Assembly: GCA_025057395.1 (NCBI GenBank)
Contig: JANWXU010000019.1
Span: 1-45,619, forward strand
DNA length: 45,619 bases
Origin: Bacteroidia bacterium
GTDB taxonomy: Bacteria > Bacteroidota > Bacteroidia > J057 > JANWXU01
Reading direction: 5' to 3'
Shown here: positions 16,698 to 26,090 of the stretch, piece by piece
Layout: every line of letters starts with the position of its first letter
Position numbering within the stretch: the first letter of the stretch is position 1
The notes under the pieces: generated by a model
Told to the model about the DNA's origin: nothing
Databases searched by the model: none
The model's input: only the letters and a program-made list of their open reading frames with translations
Translations under genes and position numbers: made by a program

Positions 16698-19600
16698 TTA
16701 GGAACCAGAGGCTGGCGGCAAATTGGATGAAGTTTGTCCCAAAATTTTAGTGCCTTTAAATTTTGCACCACTCAGGTTGGCTCCCTGTAAACGGGCACCA
16801 ATAAGATTGGCATTCAAAAAATTAGCATCTTTAAGATTGCATCCTTCTAGATTTGCGTCTCCCAAATCAATACCTTCTAAGCGTGCACAGTAAAAGTTAG
16901 CATTTTTTAAATTAGCCCCCTTAAAAACAGTATTAATAAGATGGGAAAATTTAAGATCAGCTTTTTCGAGGTTAGCAGCGTGTAACACTGCATTAGAGAG
17001 ATTAGCATCTGCCAAATTCGCTTCTATAAGAGTAGCATTGGATAAAATAGCTCCTGATAAATTAACCCCTACTAGAATGGCATTATCTAAAACACTACCA
17101 GACAAATCAGCTTGTTCAAAACTAGAACCTATCAGATTAGCATTCTGTAAGTCTATATTGCGCAAATTAGATTTATCAAAAATAGCCTTATTCAGCAAAG
17201 CAGTACGCAAATAGGCTTGCTCTAAAGAGGCGCTAGTAAAGTTAGCACCTAGCAAATTGGCTTCTGCTAAAGAGGCACCTCTTAATTCCGATTTTACGAA
17301 GTAGGCATCTTTTAAATTAGCTTTAGTGAGATTAGCTGCATTAAGGCATGCAGCCTCTAAATAACTTCCACTAAGGTCGGCACCATATAAATTAGCATTC
17401 TCTAACTGCGCATTAGAAAGTAAAGTAAATTTCAGATTAGCTTGCTCTAATTGAGAATCGCTCAAATTAGCACTTGAAAGATTAGCACCCGAAAGGACAG
17501 CTTGCTTAAAAGAGGAATTATTAAGACTAGAACGCATCAAATTCACTCCCGCAAAAATGGCTTTATCTAAAATACTAAAGCTTAGATGGATACATTCCAA
17601 ATTAGCACTTTCTAAATTAGCTTCTGAGAAATCATTATGGCTGAAATCTGCACTTTGCAAGCATGCTCTTACAAAAGTTGAACTTCTTAAAACCGTATTT
17701 TTGCATACTGCGTTTTGAAAATTAGCACCTGTAAAGTCGGCATGCGAAATATTAGAGGCATTAATTTGTACATTTTGACATCTGCAAGATTTAGCATTTA
17801 CTCGAGAAATATTGCATTTATCCAACACTCCATTTACCAGTGTACAACCTACCAAAGTTGCATTCTCTAAATTCACTTCTATTAGTCGGCTGTGCTCTAG
17901 ACGGGCATATGTAAAATTCGCATAAGAAAGATTAGAATGAATGATAGTAGCATTAGATAAATTAGCACCCTCTAAATTGGCATTAAATAAATCTACCTCC
18001 TTTAATTCAGCTTTAGCTAAAGTAGCGGCTACTAAATGGGTTTCCTTTAACGAACAATTTACTAATGTAGCGCTGCTAAAATCAGTATCCTTGAGGTCTG
18101 CTTTGTCAAAATTGACATTTTCAAAAACAGTATTGGCCAGCTTAGCACAGTATAAATAACAGCTCGTAAATACCGTATTTTGGCATACAGCCTTCTCTAA
18201 TTGAGCAAATTTGAGATCTGCATGAGAGAAGATAGTGTCTTTTAAATTAGCTTCCTGAAGAATAGCTCCTGAAAGATTTGCTCCACTTAGATTAGCCCCC
18301 TCCAAATTAGCCCCCTTTAAATTAGCGTCTGCTAAATTAGCACCTACTAAGTTAGCCCCTCTTAAATCTGCGCCTTGTAAGTTGCTGCCTTCTAGATTCG
18401 CCTCCTTCAATGAGGCCTGCACTAAAATGCAAGCATCTAATTTAGCGTGAACTACTTGCGCCTTCTCTAAATTTACGTGGATTAAATTAGCACCACTTAA
18501 AGTAGCGCCTACCAAATAAGCGCTTTCAAAATTACATCTTTCCAAATTAGCCGCCTCCCAACATGAAAATTTACAATTACTATTCGAAAGATTAGCCTTT
18601 GTTAAATTTGAACTTGCAAAGTTAGTACCTGAAAGAATAGCTCTTGCGAAATTAGCTCCTTGCAATAAACTACTATCTAACCTCGCATATTCCAAATTTG
18701 CTCCCTCAAAAATACACTCCTCGGCAATTGCTCCACTAAAATTAGCGCCCGCTAAAATAGCTCCCTTAAAGATGGAACCATTAAGCTTGGCTTCCCTAAA
18801 ATCAACAAACAATAAATTAGTAAAACTAAAATTAACGTTTTCTAATATTTCATTTTGAAAATTTGAATTACTTAAATCTAAAAGGGCTTCTTCAGATGGC
18901 TGTAATTCTACTACAACATCATCACTGGCCTCAAATTGCTCTTGCAGCATAGAAGCTGTCTCAGTCAGTGTTTTCTCGCTCCCACTAGAATCATTAGTTA
19001 TTTGATTATTTTGCAAAAACTTTTCTTCTGTTTTTTTTTCTTGCATTGCACCAGAAAGTACCGGAGAGAGAAGAAATTCCTCCTTCGCTTCTAACATACC
19101 GCCCTCTGCCTGTAGAGGAGGATTATTCTCTAAGAGTTGCTCCTCTGAAAAAATAGAGGGAGGATTTGCTATTTCTTTCAAAATTTGCTTATCGGAGGAT
19201 AAAAGCCCTTGGTTTCGATCTCTATCCTCAGGTAATACATCATGTTTTGTACACTCTTCAACATGAGCCAATTTGTTTTTCTGAGTAGTTAGAGAAAAAG
19301 ATTTCAACACCTCCTGCCAATCAGGTAATTCTTCCTCTTCCATTTCAAAGCCTTCTAATGGACCTGTAGGGGATAAGTGTAACTCCTCATTTTCGGGCAA
19401 AGGGTCTTTTAAACTAGTAATGGTAGAGGTAAAAAATATATCCAGCGGTAACTCTTCTCTACTTTCCACATCATCCAAAAAAATAGAAAGGTCTGTTTCC
19501 CCCATATTTTGCTGGAAACTAAGACCAGGGTCTTGGGGAGCAGAAGGACTAGAAGAAAGCGGGGAGACTCTTGACTCTACTGAGGCCAATAATTTTTCAA

Positions 19601-20585
19601 TTTCTTCATTTATAGCCTCATCACTATAACTTTGAGCTACAGAGAAGTTTACAGTACTCTCCGGCTGCTCTTTAAACTTAGAAAAAGATGGGACTTGATA
19701 TTCAACTAATTCAGAAGCTTCTGAAGAGATAGAGATTAGTTCTTGAGTTGTAGCTTTCGTATCTACTTGCTCCTCCTGCAAAGAAAACAAAGAATTGAGC
19801 CACTCAGGCTGCTCCCCCCCTTGAATTTCCAATGGCTTAGATACAAGGAGGTCTTCTTCGGATGGGGATGCTTTAGCATCAGCTGCTTCTTTAGGAGGCA
19901 CTATTACATAAGGTTCTTCGTCGCCTGGAATAATAAACTGATAAATATCTAATGAATTAGGCCTAGTACCAGGTGCTTCTTCTTCAGGATTAATTTTTTC
20001 AGTAGAAATTTCTTCAGGATTTTCTTGCTCCAAGATAGGATTAGAACAGACAAAAGGAACTGATTGAGCCAAACTTAATAAAGCTTCAACTTCTGAAGCA
20101 GGCAAATCACCAAAGTCATTGCCATCCAAAAAAGCTCCCTCTATTGCAATACCTGCTAAACGAGCTTCTTTGAAGCTCGTTCCTTTTAAGTAAGCTCCCT
20201 TTAAATTGGCATTAATTAGAAAAGCGTTTTCAAAAGTGGCATTGGAAAGAATAGCACCTTCAAAATTTGCTCCAATAGCTTTAACTTCCTTTAAATTTGC
20301 TCCCCGCAAGTCGGCACCGCTCAAATCTGCTTTCACCAAGTTGGCTCCTGCTAGATTAATTCCTCGCAAATTTGCTTTCTTTAAGTTAGCTCCTGCTAAG
20401 TTAGCATCAGAAAGATTAGCTTGCTCTAAGTGAGCCTCCTCCAAATCTGCCTCCACTAAGTGTGCAAATGATAATTCTGCAAATCTTAAATTTTCTCGTG
20501 CTAAGCATACCTTGGCCCCCTGCCCTCTTGCTTCCCTAATAATTTGCCAAACATCTTTATCTGTTAATCTTCTTTCCATTGCCAA
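16698..20585 (-). CDS. Giant two-block pentapeptide-repeat protein
   Basis: A 1295-residue protein made almost wholly of A(N/D)LxX pentapeptides, which fold as a right-handed four-sided beta helix. Block 1 (residues 31-160) holds 26 repeats in unbroken register. Residues 165-570 are a Glu/Ser/Pro-rich, probably disordered linker. Block 2 (about 574-1283) holds 142 repeats in unbroken register, about 35 coils. There is no signal peptide, no membrane segment and no T9SS tail, so a cytoplasmic place is most likely. The start is MAMERRLTDKDVWQIIREARGQ-like, a short helical cap. The linker contains two similar PEW/PDW motifs. Function is unknown; small pentapeptide proteins can mimic DNA and bind gyrase, but this one has no evident link to that role. 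Confidence 0.92.
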   Translation of the reverse strand: MAMERRLTDKDVWQIIREARGQGAKVCLARENLRFAELSFAHLVEADLEEAHLEQANLSDANLAGANLKKANLRGINLAGANLVKADLSGADLRGANLKEVKAIGANFEGAILSNATFENAFLINANLKGAYLKGTSFKEARLAGIAIEGAFLDGNDFGDLPASEVEALLSLAQSVPFVCSNPILEQENPEEISTEKINPEEEAPGTRPNSLDIYQFIIPGDEEPYVIVPPKEAADAKASPSEEDLLVSKPLEIQGGEQPEWLNSLFSLQEEQVDTKATTQELISISSEASELVEYQVPSFSKFKEQPESTVNFSVAQSYSDEAINEEIEKLLASVESRVSPLSSSPSAPQDPGLSFQQNMGETDLSIFLDDVESREELPLDIFFTSTITSLKDPLPENEELHLSPTGPLEGFEMEEEELPDWQEVLKSFSLTTQKNKLAHVEECTKHDVLPEDRDRNQGLLSSDKQILKEIANPPSIFSEEQLLENNPPLQAEGGMLEAKEEFLLSPVLSGAMQEKKTEEKFLQNNQITNDSSGSEKTLTETASMLQEQFEASDDVVVELQPSEEALLDLSNSNFQNEILENVNFSFTNLLFVDFREAKLNGSIFKGAILAGANFSGAIAEECIFEGANLEYARLDSSLLQGANFARAILSGTNFASSNLTKANLSNSNCKFSCWEAANLERCNFESAYLVGATLSGANLIHVNLEKAQVVHAKLDACILVQASLKEANLEGSNLQGADLRGANLVGANLADANLKGANLEGANLSGANLSGAILQEANLKDTIFSHADLKFAQLEKAVCQNTVFTSCYLYCAKLANTVFENVNFDKADLKDTDFSSATLVNCSLKETHLVAATLAKAELKEVDLFNANLEGANLSNATIIHSNLSYANFTYARLEHSRLIEVNLENATLVGCTLVNGVLDKCNISRVNAKSCRCQNVQINASNISHADFTGANFQNAVCKNTVLRSSTFVRACLQSADFSHNDFSEANLESANLECIHLSFSILDKAIFAGVNLMRSSLNNSSFKQAVLSGANLSSANLSDSQLEQANLKFTLLSNAQLENANLYGADLSGSYLEAACLNAANLTKANLKDAYFVKSELRGASLAEANLLGANFTSASLEQAYLRTALLNKAIFDKSNLRNIDLQNANLIGSSFEQADLSGSVLDNAILVGVNLSGAILSNATLIEANLADANLSNAVLHAANLEKADLKFSHLINTVFKGANLKNANFYCARLEGIDLGDANLEGCNLKDANFLNANLIGARLQGANLSGAKFKGTKILGQTSSNLPPASGS

Positions 20586-20754
20586 TTTTTGTATTTATTT
20601 AGAGCTAAAAGCTTTTTAGAAAAACTTATTCGGGTTTCTATGCAAAGTAAAAAATATTTATTACTAAATCTATAAAAAAAGTATACACACTCTTCTGTAA
20701 TCTACAAAAGTGTTAAAATAATTGACTACTGCTTAGATTCCAATCTATAAAAAT

Positions 20755-20798
20755 AAATAGAGAGCTATTCCCAATTCATAAGGAATAACTCTCTATTT
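20755..20798 (-). terminator. Terminator after the SprB-like adhesin gene
   Basis: A 17-bp inverted repeat (20755-20771 and 20782-20798) with one mismatch and a 10-base loop. On the minus strand it is followed by an AT-rich ATTTATTTTTATAG tract. It lies 24 bases past the stop codon at 20822, separating the adhesin from the pentapeptide gene. Confidence 0.8.
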
Positions 20799-20821
20799 AG
20801 TTTCAAAATAAATAGCTTATT

Positions 20822-23800
20822 TTATCTTTTCATTAATTTACTACTCCACCAATAATTAGTACTTTTTTCATCTAACACTTGAACAAAGTAAATCCCCGTA
20901 GGATAAGCTCTAAGGTCCAGTTCTACTAAATTACAACCGTCCTGGATATCCACACTATGAGTTGCCAAACTTCTTCCATATAAATCAACTACACGAACAA
21001 TTACCCTATTTACCTCTCTACTTATAAATTGTAAATTCGTAAAGCCAGTCGTAGGATTAGGGAAAAGATGGGGTTGCGCAAAAATTCCTCTCACTGCTAT
21101 CATCTTTGAATTTCCTAAGCACCCCTCCGCCGCCATTCCTATTACTAACATTCCCGATGAAAGGCATGTTTGACGAAAAGAAGAATCACTATACATTTCT
21201 TGTACAGAACATGCACTAAATTCGAAGTAACTTCCGGGAACCCACGGGAGCTTACGCTTAAATTCTATACAAGCTAGTTCACCTCCTATCGAAGAGGTAG
21301 CGTTGAAATGAATAGAAGCTTGAATCATTCCATTTTCCCATCCTTTTACCTGTGCATTAACCCCTGCTAATGAATTTATAATCCCTGTAGGCTCAAGGTA
21401 AGTTTCATCGTATTTTAAACATACTTCTAATCGTTTTACACCTACAGGAAGTGGTCGGTAAGCTTCAAGCTTTAAACAGAAACGCTCTGCATTGCAGGGT
21501 ATTACTTCACTCGGTAAGCGATAGGGGCAACAAGTACCTACATTGCTTGGTATTTCTACTTCTTGCGTTACCTGGCAACCGTTTGCATCTCGAACTTGCA
21601 AAGTATACCTTCCAAAACTTAAACCACTAATCTGTGGCGTATTAGCACCATTTGACCATAAGTAAGTATAAGGGGCTAAACCTCCGCTCACTAAAGCTCT
21701 TGCTTTTCCCGATGCATCACAATTATCCGGCTCTGAAGTGATATCTACTCGAAGAGGAGCAGGCTTGGGAAATACTGTTGTTGAAGCGGTTGTCTTACAT
21801 CCCCGACCATCTACTACAGTCACAGAATATGTTCCTGGAACTAAACCAGCATTTATGGGTTGCTGTACGCCGTTAGACCAGAAATACGTATAAGGCTCAA
21901 ATCCATTAGGCTGGGCAATAGCTTTTAAAACAGCTCCCTCATTTTGACAGGGGGTATCAAGCCTATGCAAAGAAACCTCCGGACCAGAAGGAGCCCCTAT
22001 AATAAATTCCCTTGTAATCGAACAACCCGCAGCATCCGTAATTTGCACAAAACAATAACCCGGAGCCACATTATCAATATAATTTAAATGACTTATTCGA
22101 GAAGAGCAAAACCATCGATAAGTATAAGGCTCCACTCCTCCATTTACTATAGCTCTAGCACCTCCTCTTCCCAAACATGTAGTAGGATTTTGAGTTTCTA
22201 TTTGGACGTCTAAACTTCTACCTGCTTCTATAACAAATGAAGCCGAAGTAGTACAATGATTACCATCCGTAACCGTAAGGGTATAAGAACCTGGTAATAA
22301 ATTATTTACTTCAGGTGTTATTGCCCCGTTAGACCAGTAATACATGTATGGCGCCGCTCCTCCAGAAACCATTGCCTTTGCACTCCCACTTTCTAAACAA
22401 GTAGCATCTTTCTTTTGAACTACAACTTGCAAAGGAGGAATACTTGCAATAGCGGCAGTAGCTTGTGTTGAACAACCTTTGGCATCAATAACAGTAAGAC
22501 TATAATTGCCTTCAACGATTATATTGTGCAAACTGTTACTCGTACTTCCATTTTGCCACCAATAAGTGTAAGGAGGAGTACCACTGCTTACATTTGCTTG
22601 TATACTTCCTGGAGTACAACTAATAGGAGTAACAGTAAAAGTAACTTGGGGCCAAGTAGGACCTGCTATAGTAAAAGTTCTAGTAGCTGTACACCCTGTA
22701 ATGCTATCATATACTGTAACGGCGCATTCTCCGACGGGTAAATTGTAATGATAGGGAGCGTTAGGATTCAAACTGCCACAATGCCAATTATAGTAATAAC
22801 TACCACTTCCTCTCGTTACTGTTACTTCAGCTTGTCCTGGTTTCAAGCAGGTTGCGGCCTGGGGCTTTACAGCGACTTCAAGGTCAGGTGCTTTTTCAAC
22901 TATAATGCTTGTATCGCTTCTGCAGCCATTAGCATCTATTACCGTCACCCTATAAATACCTGGTGCTAAACGAGTATTCTTAGCAGTAGTAACACCATTA
23001 GACCATTCTATTCTATAAGGCGCAGCTCCTTGCATTATACTAACTTCTGCACTTCCACTTGGAACACAGCCCGATGCCTGAGTTTGAATACTTAAAAGAG
23101 GCGGAGTAAGAATATGCACATGGGTAGTAGCACTTGCTCTGCATCCTTGCTTATCAAGTACACGCACCGTATACTCACCAGGATATAACGGCCTTAGAAT
23201 ATTTCCTTGATGGCCATTTGACCAAATAAACTGATAGGGCTCTTCTCCTCCTGTTACTTGGGCCTGTACATAGGCTTGACGACCACAGCCTATAATCACT
23301 TGCGATGGAAGATATACAACAGGAGACTGGGGAGCTGCTATAGCAAAAGTTTGAGTGCTCTCACATCCTTTATCATCTCTAACTGTTACGCTACACTCAC
23401 CTACCGGTAAATTATGCACAAAAGCAGTATTAGTAGCCGATAAAATGCAATTCCACATATATCTATAATTACCCGAGCCGCCCGTAACGACAGCTCTGGC
23501 ACTACCACCACTTGTACAAGTAGCGGCTGTAGTTAATACCCGCATAAAAAGAGGAGTGCTACCCTCAAGTGTTACTTGATTTTCTGCTACGCAACCATTA
23601 GCATCAGTTACTCTAAGGGTATACGTACCAGGATGCAAGTTAGAAACAACCTCCGTTGTAGCTCCATTGCTCCATTCAAGTCTATAAGGCGCTCTTCCCC
23701 CCCTAACTCGTGCTCTTAACTGACCTAAATAAAAGCAAGTAGGAGGTATTTTTTCTACTACTACAGAAGGCCCCGGGCTACCTATAACCTCCACTGATGC

Positions 23801-25666
23801 TTGCGCATAGCATCCTTCTGAAGTAGTAACTGTTGCAGTATAAATACCTGGTGTAAAAACGTGAATAATATCACCCCTAGCTCCATTTGACCAATTAATT
23901 TGATAAGAACTAGCACCCTCTACTACTGCCCTTACTGTACCTGGCAGATTACAGAAAATAGGTACCACTTCCAGCCGCAGTCGAACATCCTGCAACTTAG
24001 ATATTACAAAATTTTCACTTACACTACAGCCCGCATCATCGTATACCGTTACGGAACATCGTCCTTCTGGTAACCAATCGATTTCAGATTGGTGTGGATC
24101 AGCAAAAGCACAGCTCCAGCTATAACGGTAGTTTCCAGTTCCTCCACTTGCTATTGCTTTTGCTTTTCCTCTCTTCTGGCAGGTAGCAGGTTCAGTAACT
24201 ACATCTAGGCTAAGGGGCGGACGATAAGGAACCTCTATGGAAGATACATAAGTACACCCTACTACGTCTGTAACCCGAACAGTATAAATACCAGGCAAAA
24301 CATTTTCATTTTGGGCTATAGTAACACCATTAGACCAGCTATAACTATAGGGTGGAGTTCCACCTCTTGCTATCGCTATCAAATTAGCTACCTTTTGACA
24401 ATTAGAAAACTCCACGCTAATAAAAGCCTCTATAGCAGGAGAGCTTAGAATAGTAGTACTTGCACTGGCAGTACAGCCGTAAATATCTATTACCTGTAAG
24501 TTATACCTACCAGGCCTTACAATAGTTCTCTCTGAAACATTCAAGCCCGGTTCATCTTCCCACATGTATACATATGGGCCCGTACCGCCTATTACATTAG
24601 CCCTGATAGCACCTCTTCTACCGCAAGTGCCATGGCTTACATCTAGGCTAATAGTTGGAATAGGATTTCTAACTACAAGTGTATCTGTTACCTGACAGCC
24701 CCTCGCATCTACCACAGTCACAGCACAAGAACCTGGTGCTATTTGAGGATTACCCTGAGTTGTTACACCGTTACACCAATAGAAAGTATACGGACCCTGC
24801 CCCCCTCCTACAATCGCAAATGCGCTTGCCCAAGGACTACGGCAAGTAGCATCATTAAACTTAAATGCTAGGGTTGGCTTTTCATAACTTTCTATCCTTA
24901 CGCTGGCAGTTGCTAAACAACCATTTTTATCCGTAACTCTTAGAGCATAAGTACCCGCGCCAACCCCAATTAAATTCTGGGTAGTTGCACCGTTAGACCA
25001 TTCAAAAATATACGGCGCACCTCCCCCTTGTACAGTAACATTAATAGCACCATCATTGCGGCAAGTACGCTCTGTAGCAGAGATAGTAAGCTGTGGAGGT
25101 GTTATAATAGGAATAAAAGTTGCCACTTGGACTTTACATCCTTGAGTATCTTTAATATCCACATATACACTATCACCCGCAACTAAATCTGGTATAATTA
25201 ATTTTCCCGCGCTAAATGAAAAATTTTGTGCATCTAAAAGAATTCTTTCTTCTCCCCTCTTAATAATAACGCAGGCTATTAGTAAAGAATCCGTTTGTGC
25301 ACTTTTAGCAGTTATGGTTAACTTATTTCCACTTCTTTGGCAAACACTCTCAATTTCTGTGTTTACCCTAATACAAAGATCTTCAGAAATAAGAGGCTCA
25401 CTACCAACGTTTACCCGAGAAAATAAATTAGAAATATTAATACTATTTAAGACGTGAGACTGCCGCCCCCCCCAGATTGAACTTCTAGAGCTTTCAAAAA
25501 GTACATTCTTAAAATTACCACTAGTACTATATACGTTGCCTCCCCTTATTAGCAATATGCTGAACAGGGCTATATATAAAACAAAGTGGTAAGTATTGCC
25601 CTCCTTTATAATACTTGAAATTTTGCTGCCTAAAAGTTTAAGAGACAGGTACTTTCCTCTCGTACT
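20822..25666 (-). CDS. SprB-like repeat adhesin with T9SS sorting domain
   Basis: The protein has 1614 residues from the ATG at 25666. An earlier in-frame ATG at 25723 would add 19 residues; 25666 is preferred because AGGAGA sits just before it and it leaves a shorter lead before the hydrophobic signal segment (FVLYIALFSILLI). Counting from 25723, residues 211-1399 are 16 SprB-type repeats of about 74 residues. Each has T/xC near its start, then GGxxPYxYxWSNG, PGxYxVxVxDxxGC. Every third repeat has an extra Cys pair. Then comes a cohesin-like beta domain (about 1410-1530) and a type A T9SS sorting domain (LFPNPTTGFTNLQF ... KLMKR). In Flavobacterium SprB is the mobile adhesin of gliding; whether this protein works in gliding is not shown. 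Confidence 0.92.
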   Translation of the reverse strand, partial: STRGKYLSLKLLGSKISSIIKEGNTYHFVLYIALFSILLIRGGNVYSTSGNFKNVLFESSRSSIWGGRQSHVLNSINISNLFSRVNVGSEPLISEDLCIRVNTEIESVCQRSGNKLTITAKSAQTDSLLIACVIIKRGEERILLDAQNFSFSAGKLIIPDLVAGDSVYVDIKDTQGCKVQVATFIPIITPPQLTISATERTCRNDGAINVTVQGGGAPYIFEWSNGATTQNLIGVGAGTYALRVTDKNGCLATASVRIESYEKPTLAFKFNDATCRSPWASAFAIVGGGQGPYTFYWCNGVTTQGNPQIAPGSCAVTVVDARGCQVTDTLVVRNPIPTISLDVSHGTCGRRGAIRANVIGGTGPYVYMWEDEPGLNVSERTIVRPGRYNLQVIDIYGCTASASTTILSSPAIEAFISVEFSNCQKVANLIAIARGGTPPYSYSWSNGVTIAQNENVLPGIYTVRVTDVVGCTYVSSIEVPYRPPLSLDVVTEPATCQKRGKAKAIASGGTGNYRYSWSCAFADPHQSEIDWLPEGRCSVTVYDDAGCSVSENFVISKLQDVRLRLEVVPIFCNLPGTVRAVVEGASSYQINWSNGARGDIIHVFTPGIYTATVTTSEGCYAQASVEVIGSPGPSVVVEKIPPTCFYLGQLRARVRGGRAPYRLEWSNGATTEVVSNLHPGTYTLRVTDANGCVAENQVTLEGSTPLFMRVLTTAATCTSGGSARAVVTGGSGNYRYMWNCILSATNTAFVHNLPVGECSVTVRDDKGCESTQTFAIAAPQSPVVYLPSQVIIGCGRQAYVQAQVTGGEEPYQFIWSNGHQGNILRPLYPGEYTVRVLDKQGCRASATTHVHILTPPLLSIQTQASGCVPSGSAEVSIMQGAAPYRIEWSNGVTTAKNTRLAPGIYRVTVIDANGCRSDTSIIVEKAPDLEVAVKPQAATCLKPGQAEVTVTRGSGSYYYNWHCGSLNPNAPYHYNLPVGECAVTVYDSITGCTATRTFTIAGPTWPQVTFTVTPISCTPGSIQANVSSGTPPYTYWWQNGSTSNSLHNIIVEGNYSLTVIDAKGCSTQATAAIASIPPLQVVVQKKDATCLESGSAKAMVSGGAAPYMYYWSNGAITPEVNNLLPGSYTLTVTDGNHCTTSASFVIEAGRSLDVQIETQNPTTCLGRGGARAIVNGGVEPYTYRWFCSSRISHLNYIDNVAPGYCFVQITDAAGCSITREFIIGAPSGPEVSLHRLDTPCQNEGAVLKAIAQPNGFEPYTYFWSNGVQQPINAGLVPGTYSVTVVDGRGCKTTASTTVFPKPAPLRVDITSEPDNCDASGKARALVSGGLAPYTYLWSNGANTPQISGLSFGRYTLQVRDANGCQVTQEVEIPSNVGTCCPYRLPSEVIPCNAERFCLKLEAYRPLPVGVKRLEVCLKYDETYLEPTGIINSLAGVNAQVKGWENGMIQASIHFNATSSIGGELACIEFKRKLPWVPGSYFEFSACSVQEMYSDSSFRQTCLSSGMLVIGMAAEGCLGNSKMIAVRGIFAQPHLFPNPTTGFTNLQFISREVNRVIVRVVDLYGRSLATHSVDIQDGCNLVELDLRAYPTGIYFVQVLDEKSTNYWWSSKLMKR

Positions 25667-25746
25667 CATAATTTCTCCTAAACTCAAGAATAAAAGAGAG
25701 CATTGCTGAAAAGAACTCGTCATTAGTCGAAGCTTAATAGTTGCTG

Positions 25747-25776
25747 CAAATATACAAACAATATACGTTTTTTCAA
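25747..25776 (-). promoter_or_regulatory. Putative Bacteroidota promoter for the SprB-like gene
   Basis: On the minus strand TTG (25776-25774), a 19-base spacer and TATATTTG (25754-25747) match the -33/-7 consensus exactly. Transcription would start near 25740, giving a 5' leader of about 74 bases to the ATG at 25666 or 17 bases to the one at 25723. Confidence 0.65.
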
Positions 25777-26026
25777 TACAAATGTTTATTTTAAAGAATA
25801 TTTAGATCAGATGGGTATATTTTTTATATACTTTAATTTTTCAAAGATATTTACCCAAATTATTAAGCAAGCTAGCCTTTATGGTAATAAACAAAAATAA
25901 ACTTCTGGTGCGCCCAAGTATAAAACATCAAAGACACTTTGCTTCTTCTAGTGCAGAAATGCACCACCGATGCCCGCCGGCGTTATTGCTTTTATTTACT
26001 TGTAGTAAACTATTCAATGGTTATTA

Positions 26027-26057
26027 TTTGAAAAAATTATCCCAGTTCTTAGTTTTG
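26027..26057 (+). promoter_or_regulatory. Putative Bacteroidota promoter for the alpha/beta hydrolase
   Basis: TTTG (26027-26030), a 19-base spacer and TAGTTTTG (26050-26057) match the -33/-7 consensus. Transcription would begin near 26064, about 27 bases before the ATG at 26091. Confidence 0.65.
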
Positions 26058-26090
26058 AGAAAGAGTATTGCTATATTGTAAATCCAAATT

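Larger units (their letters stand above)
25724..26090. other. Gene-free divergent region
   Basis: About 367 bases between the divergent adhesin and hydrolase genes. It holds the two facing promoters described separately. A 66-codon plus-strand reading frame at 25881-26081 overlaps the hydrolase promoter and has no recognisable features, so it is not called a gene. I see no RNA gene or repeat. Confidence 0.6.

Noticed and set aside
16740-18885. A 15-base periodicity in DNA that could be mistaken for a satellite or a CRISPR-like array.
   Set aside because: It follows from the pentapeptide coding pattern; the units vary in sequence and are in one open frame, with no spacer structure.
25881-26081. 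A 66-codon plus-strand reading frame between the adhesin and the hydrolase.
   Set aside because: It overlaps the consensus promoter of the hydrolase, its product has no recognisable feature, and its composition is not that of neighbouring genes.
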